54,483 nucleotides of DNA. It comes from Akkermansia sp. (GTDB lineage Bacteria > Verrucomicrobiota > Verrucomicrobiia > Verrucomicrobiales > Akkermansiaceae). The position numbers and the translations under genes were made by a program. The notes beneath the pieces are model-generated. The model ran no database searches and had not been told where the DNA came from. It saw only the letters and a list, made by a program, of their open reading frames with translations. The stretch is from NCBI GenBank assembly GCA_017415995.1, contig JAFQDN010000015.1, positions 1-54,483 on the forward strand. Direction: 5' to 3'. Shown here in pieces: positions 51,367 through 54,483 of this stretch. How positions within the stretch are numbered: position 1 is the stretch's first letter; each line of letters begins with the position of its first letter.

Positions 51367-51801
51367 TCAGGGGCGTTTGTTGCCCTGATAACGCCCGGAA
51401 GCATCGTAATAACGCATACCGCCACGGCCATCGGACTCAGCACGCCCTTGGTAACGCCCGGAGGAATCGTAATAGCGGGCCCCCCCACGGCCATCGGACT
51501 CGGCACGGCCTGTGTAACGCCCGGAGGAGTCATAATAGCGGGAGCCGCCACGGCCATCGGATTCCGAGCGCCCGCTGTAACGCCCGGAGGAGTCATAATA
51601 GCGAGAGCCGCCACGGCCGTCATTATCCGCACGGCCTTGGTAACGGCCACTGCCGTCATAGTAGCTGGTGTTGCCGGAAGAATCCTTCTGGGAGCGCCCG
51701 CGATTGCGCCCGGAGGAATCATAATGAGAGTCTGCCATCAGGGGCTGCATGGTCAAGGCAGCGCACAGCAGCAGCATACAGTAGGTGAGTTTGCTCTTCA
51801 T
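51367..51801 (-). CDS. Secreted YYDSSGRYxGR repeat protein
   Basis: The 144-residue protein has a signal peptide (MKSKLTYCMLLLCAALTMQPLMA). Six units of 21 residues begin at 26, 47, 68, 89, 110 and 131, with the pattern YYDSSGRYxGRAESDGRGGxR. The repeats are rich in Tyr, Gly, Arg and Asp, lack Cys, and look like a beta-turn or solenoid unit. I do not recognise a characterised family. An in-frame ATG one codon upstream (51804) is an alternative start. It lies 61-64 nt after a related gene and may share its transcript. It could be a surface or matrix protein. Confidence 0.75.
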   Translation of the reverse strand: MKSKLTYCMLLLCAALTMQPLMADSHYDSSGRNRGRSQKDSSGNTSYYDGSGRYQGRADNDGRGGSRYYDSSGRYSGRSESDGRGGSRYYDSSGRYTGRAESDGRGGARYYDSSGRYQGRAESDGRGGMRYYDASGRYQGNKRP

Positions 51802-52224
51802 CATCGTTCTATCAGGGGTTACTTCTTTTCCTATAGCATTTTTCAGTACCGGTGTAAAGCTGTTTCTACTCTTCTGTGCGTTTACCTCGGTAATAACCGT
51901 CATCATCGTAATAGGAGGTGGTGTCGTCGTCGCGCTCGGACCGCCCTCTGTAATAACCGTCGTCATCGTAATAGGAGGTAGTTCCGTCGCAGCTCTCACT
52001 CCGGCCCTTGTAGTACCCGTCGTCATCATAATACCGAGTAGTGCCGTCGCCATCCGTCTCCGTACGGCCTTTGTAGCGCCCGTCATCATCGTAATAGCGT
52101 ACGGTGCCATCGTCGTCTGTTTCCGCACGGCCCTTGTAGCGACCATCATCATCGTAAAAGCGCACCGTTCCGTCATCATCCCGCTCTGTTTTTCCTTGAT
52201 AACGACCATCATCATCGTAATACG
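51386..52224 (-). repeat. 63-bp coding tandem repeats shared by two neighbouring genes
   Basis: Units of 60-63 bp encode the YYDxxGRYxGR motif in both secreted proteins. Within each gene the units are close copies, while between the genes they differ mainly in DDDG versus SSGR linkers. This suggests separate expansion after a gene duplication. Confidence 0.7.
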
Positions 52225-52291
52225 ATGCTGCAAAGCTCACGCCTCCCAGCATGGTCACTCCCAATATCCCCATTATTATTTTGTTTTTCAT
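51866..52291 (-). CDS. Secreted YYDDDGRYKGR repeat protein
   Basis: The 141-residue protein has a signal peptide (MKNKIIMGILGVTMLGGVSFA). Six units begin at 24, 45, 66, 87, 107 and 127, with the pattern YYDDDGRYKGRxETDDDGTxR and a period of 21, then 20. It is far more acidic than its neighbour (DDDG instead of SSGR). Clusters such as DDDGRY and DDDGYY could bind calcium, though this is conjecture. The frame of the downstream paralogue reads open through this gene, which creates a longer false frame. Confidence 0.75.
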   Translation of the reverse strand: MKNKIIMGILGVTMLGGVSFAASYYDDDGRYQGKTERDDDGTVRFYDDDGRYKGRAETDDDGTVRYYDDDGRYKGRTETDGDGTTRYYDDDGYYKGRSESCDGTTSYYDDDGYYRGRSERDDDTTSYYDDDGYYRGKRTEE

Positions 52292-52384
52292 AACGCAATA
52301 TTTATTGTTTGATTAAATGATAATGTTTCAATAAGCATTCGTCAAGCAAAAAGCAGATAAATTAACTGAAAAAAATGAAAATTA

Positions 52385-52414
52385 TTGCCAAGCGGGGGTA
52401 AAATATAGTAAACT
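52385..52414 (+). promoter_or_regulatory. Promoter of the DJ-1 gene
   Basis: TTGCCA, 18 bp, TAAACT, 8 nt before the ATG at 52423. Confidence 0.65.
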
Positions 52415-52422
52415 GGTGAGGT

Positions 52423-52968
52423 ATGAAACCTTTATTAGTAATACTTGCACCGGGATTTGAAGAGATTGAGTTTACAGCCCCCGTCGACATTCTTCGGCGG
52501 TTGGAGGTACCCGTAACCACAGCAGGCGTGAAAGGGCGCATGGTAGAAGGGGCTCATGGCATTAACATGCAGGCAGATATGCTGATGGTAGATGTAGACG
52601 CGGAAGATTACTCCGGCATCATCCTTCCCGGGGGCGCCGCCTCGTGGGTGTTGAGAGACACCCCCGGAGTGCTCAAATTGGTGCGCGAAATGAATGCAGC
52701 CGGCAAAATTGTGGCAGCCATCTGTGCAGCCCCCATCGCATTAGAGGCAGCCGGCGTCCTCAAGGACAAAAAAATTACCTGTTACCCGGCGGAAGCAGTC
52801 ACGAACGACATAAAATCCGCAGCCAACATTGCCACCACACCAACCGTAACAGATGGCAATATCATTACCGGTAAAGGCCCGGGAGCTGCTCTCGAATTCG
52901 GTTTTGCCATAGGAGCCAAACTGGAAAAGAATGTGGCTACCCTGCGAAAAGAAATGTGCATTTCGTAA
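52423..52968 (+). CDS. DJ-1/PfpI family protein
   Basis: The 181-residue protein has the DJ-1/YajL pattern: LAPGFEEIEFTAPVDILRR with the conserved Glu, ILPGGAASW and the nucleophile elbow AAICAAPIALEAAGVLKDK (Cys in A-I-C-A-A-P). The family includes deglycase/glyoxalase-type and chaperone proteins that protect against carbonyl stress. It is transcribed alone from a leaderless-type promoter. Confidence 0.92.
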   Translation: MKPLLVILAPGFEEIEFTAPVDILRRLEVPVTTAGVKGRMVEGAHGINMQADMLMVDVDAEDYSGIILPGGAASWVLRDTPGVLKLVREMNAAGKIVAAICAAPIALEAAGVLKDKKITCYPAEAVTNDIKSAANIATTPTVTDGNIITGKGPGAALEFGFAIGAKLEKNVATLRKEMCIS

Positions 52969-52989
52969 GCTGAGAGCCGCAATTTCTCC

Positions 52990-53018
52990 TTGCTTCGACA
53001 CTCAAGAAGTGATAAACT
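52990..53018 (+). promoter_or_regulatory. Promoter of the Cys-rich protein gene
   Basis: TTGCTT, 17 bp, TAAACT; leader about 31 nt. Confidence 0.6.
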
Positions 53019-53055
53019 GAAAGACAGTTAAACTTTTAATCATTATTGCAAACAT

Positions 53056-54057
53056 ATGAAACAATACATCATTCCGGCAACAGTAGCAGCCTTGGCTGCA
53101 TTCAGCTATGCACAAGAAGCAGCCCCCACGGCCCCGGCTCCGCAAGTGCCGCAAAGCGGAGTTGTCGTCAAGGGGGAACGCGTTTTCATCAACGGCCATG
53201 AGCTGCCCCCGGACGTAGCGGCGGAGCTCATCCGCAGCGGCGCTATCAGCGAGCTTACCGCCCCCATCGACCCCATTGGCTTGGATACGGTTCCGGACCC
53301 GGCAGCCACCCCTGCCCCCAAACCCGAGCCAAAGCCTGCCCCTGCGCCCGCACCTAAACCGGAGGCGACCGCCCCCACATGCACATGCGCTCCCGTTTGC
53401 AAGTGCGAACCCAGCCCCGGCAAACCCGGCTGCTGTGACAAACCTGCACCCGCCCCTGCGCCTGCGCCGGCAGCAACACCCGCCATCAAGCGTCAGGTTC
53501 GCATCTTCATCAACGGACAGGAAATAACCGCTAAGCCCTATTGCGCTACGCCCTGCAACTGCGGCCCGGCGCCCAAGCCCTGCACCTGCACCCCGGAGCA
53601 GAAGTGTGGTCCCACCACAGCTGCACCCACACCGCCCCCCTCACCCGCGCCTGTAGCAACGGAAACTCCGGAGTGCACCTGCTCCCCCGTTTGCAAGTGT
53701 GAGCCCACCCCCGGCAAGCCCGGCTGCTGTGATAAACCCGCCCCTGCTCCGCAGGCACAGCCCGCCCCGGCAGAGGACGGTGCCGCCAAGCCCTATTGCG
53801 CCACCCCCTGCAACTGCGGCCCGGATCCCAAGCCCTGCACCTGTACCCCGGAGCAGAAGTGTGGCCCCACCACTGCTGCACCTGCACCGGAGGCAAAGCC
53901 CGCTCCCGCCCCCCAACCGCAGGCTCAAGAGCCCGAATCCGTCGGCATGCGCATCATCATCAACGGCAAGGAAGTTCCCACCCCGGCAGGCAAGTCCGGC
54001 CACCTGCGTATTTACAAAAATGAAAAAGGTGAATACGTGGCAGAACCTGTAAAATAA
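53056..54057 (+). CDS. Exported Pro-rich protein with four six-cysteine blocks
   Basis: The 333-residue protein has a signal peptide (MKQYIIPATVAALAAFSYA). Three short FINGxE/IINGKE motifs lie at 43-49, 150-156 and 300-306. Pro/Ala/Lys linkers join four cysteine blocks: type A (CTCAPVCKCEPSPGKPGCC, residues 109-127 and again 207-225) and type B (CATPCNCGPAPKPCTCTP, residues 163-184 and again 248-269). Each block has six Cys, 24 in all, and none outside the blocks. C-x-C and CC spacing recalls metallothioneins and disulfide-rich surface proteins. The FING motifs may be strand-turn segments. I know no family with this layout. The C-terminus (HLRIYKNEKGEYVAEPVK) is not a PEP-CTERM tail. Confidence 0.75.
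   Translation: MKQYIIPATVAALAAFSYAQEAAPTAPAPQVPQSGVVVKGERVFINGHELPPDVAAELIRSGAISELTAPIDPIGLDTVPDPAATPAPKPEPKPAPAPAPKPEATAPTCTCAPVCKCEPSPGKPGCCDKPAPAPAPAPAATPAIKRQVRIFINGQEITAKPYCATPCNCGPAPKPCTCTPEQKCGPTTAAPTPPPSPAPVATETPECTCSPVCKCEPTPGKPGCCDKPAPAPQAQPAPAEDGAAKPYCATPCNCGPDPKPCTCTPEQKCGPTTAAPAPEAKPAPAPQPQAQEPESVGMRIIINGKEVPTPAGKSGHLRIYKNEKGEYVAEPVK
53377..53865 (+). repeat. Alternating coding repeats of the six-Cys blocks (A-B-A-B)
   Basis: Type A and type B blocks each occur twice, in alternating order, with strongly conserved DNA sequence. A duplication of an A-B unit of about 90 residues explains the arrangement. Confidence 0.7.
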
Positions 54058-54085
54058 TCTCGTTCTCCTTCATTTCACCTCTTTT

Positions 54086-54120
54086 CCCCCGTGCTCTGCT
54101 ACGCTGCACGGGGGCTTTTT
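54086..54120 (+). terminator. Intrinsic terminator after the Cys-rich gene
   Basis: A perfect 9-bp stem CCCCCGTGC/GCACGGGGG with an 11-base loop is followed by CTTTTT. Confidence 0.85.
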
Positions 54121-54164
54121 GTGTAAATAAAAGCAAAAAAACACAAAAAAAGTAATTTTTGGGC

Positions 54165-54193
54165 TTGCCAAGGCAACAAAATTGTGATAAATT
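54165..54193 (+). promoter_or_regulatory. tRNA-Glu promoter
   Basis: TTGCCA, 17 bp, TAAATT, about 35 bp before the tRNA 5' end. Confidence 0.65.
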
Positions 54194-54227
54194 GCCTCTG
54201 CCCTGCCAGAGATGGCAGAAACCTAGT

Positions 54228-54301
54228 GTCTGGATCGTCTAGTCGGCCTAGGACACCCGCCTTTCACGCGGGCAACACGGGTTCGAATCCCGTTCCAGAT
54301 G
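54228..54301 (+). tRNA. tRNA-Glu (anticodon TTC)
   Basis: The 74-nt cloverleaf has a 7-bp acceptor stem (GTCTGGA with TCCAGAT, one G-U pair). The anticodon stem is CCCGC/GCGGG with loop CTTTCAC, anticodon TTC at 54263-54265. The T arm is CGGG-TTCGAAT-CCCG. The discriminator base is G. CCA is not encoded. Confidence 0.95.
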
Positions 54302-54308
54302 CTTCCGG

Positions 54309-54340
54309 AAAAGCTCCATCGCACAGATGGAGCTTTTCTT
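54309..54340 (+). terminator. Terminator of the tRNA-Glu transcript
   Basis: A perfect 12-bp stem (AAAAGCTCCATC/GATGGAGCTTTT) with a five-base loop ends in TTTTCTT. The next base begins the putative intron. Confidence 0.85.
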
Positions 54341-54483
54341 GTGTGTACGTCAGGCATGACGCGCAACTGGGGTGGAAGTCCCCAATGAGCCGCTGACAGG
54401 GCGGAATCAAATAGCCAAAGGCAACTGCGCCACAGTAATGTGGGGTGGGAAGGAAGCCGGAGGCGAAACACAGACAGGATGAA
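54341..54483 (+). mobile_element. 5' end of a group II intron, cut by the window edge
   Basis: The segment begins GTGTG, which fits the group II 5' consensus GUGYG. It continues with domain I-like features: the hairpin GGGGTGGAAGTCCCC, then the CAAATAGCCAAAGGCAACTG segment and GCCACAGTAATGTGGGGTGG, followed by GGAAGCCGGAGGCGAAAC. I recognise this order from bacterial retro-introns that encode a reverse transcriptase/maturase. The start directly behind a terminator stem-loop and TTTTCTT tail is the known target type of class C introns. The maturase gene and 3' end lie outside the window. Confidence 0.75.

Noticed and set aside
51805..52233. N-terminal extension of the SSGR repeat protein into the neighbouring gene
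   Set aside because: The extension is the out-of-frame reading of the DDDG repeats. A proper signal peptide begins at 51801, after the end of the other gene.

Overview
The window looks like a chromosomal segment of a Verrucomicrobiota bacterium, most likely a gut-type Akkermansiaceae relative. This is an inference, because no rRNA or taxonomic marker was searched. The case rests on a combination: an exosortase/EpsI pair, a large autotransporter, a three-gene SdhC-SdhA-SdhB dehydrogenase with a single membrane anchor, several exported repeat proteins I cannot place in a named family, and an almost complete lack of Shine-Dalgarno sites. Many genes instead have a sigma70-type promoter (TTGnnn, about 17 bp, TAnnnT) whose -10 box ends only 6-12 nt before the start codon, so their mRNAs should be leaderless or nearly so.

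Layout. 1-4000: a cut gene, an exported helical protein, then an AAA ATPase plus TOPRIM-type protein that looks like a two-gene defence module. 4041-9806: a three-repeat exported protein, a Wzx-like flippase and an autotransporter. 9867-16956: a polytopic membrane protein, a CopA with an extra C-terminal metal-binding domain, a MATE transporter and three tandem GNAT domains in two genes. 16966-19286: tmk, rpsU, tsaE, rplU and rpmA. 19434-23500: two tandem transglutaminase-like lipoproteins, ppk1 and a TM2 protein. 23613-26716: surface glycan genes (GT4, acyltransferase-3, GT2). 26816-32483: the sdh operon, a LysE exporter, a YhaM-like HD protein and thioredoxin. 32529-38718: a Pro/Ala-rich single-span protein, a Wzy/ligase-like polymerase, prs, and the exosortase/EpsI pair. 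38791-42252: a PutA-like protein whose key active-site residues appear replaced in both catalytic domains. 42274-44621: a minus-strand operon of a RelE-like protein, an ABC-2 permease, MarC and a Sel1 protein. 44782-54057: a second YGS-repeat protein, metY, an ankyrin lipoprotein, a low-Mr tyrosine phosphatase, queE, a class II aldolase, a Dus enzyme, two secreted 21-residue-repeat proteins, a DJ-1 protein and a 24-cysteine exported protein. 54228-54483: tRNA-Glu, its terminator, and what appears to be the 5' end of a group II intron placed directly behind that terminator.

Functional themes. Envelope and extracellular polymer functions recur (flippase, glycosyltransferases, acyltransferase, polymerase, exosortase/EpsI, autotransporter, lipoproteins, repeat proteins) but are scattered among housekeeping genes rather than collected in one operon. 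The strongest candidates for undescribed biology are the YGS-repeat family (three genes), the paired Cys-His-Asp lipoproteins, the pseudo-PutA, the tandem YYDxxGR proteins, the 24-Cys protein and the AAA/TOPRIM pair. Family assignments come from motif recognition by reading; no database search was run.
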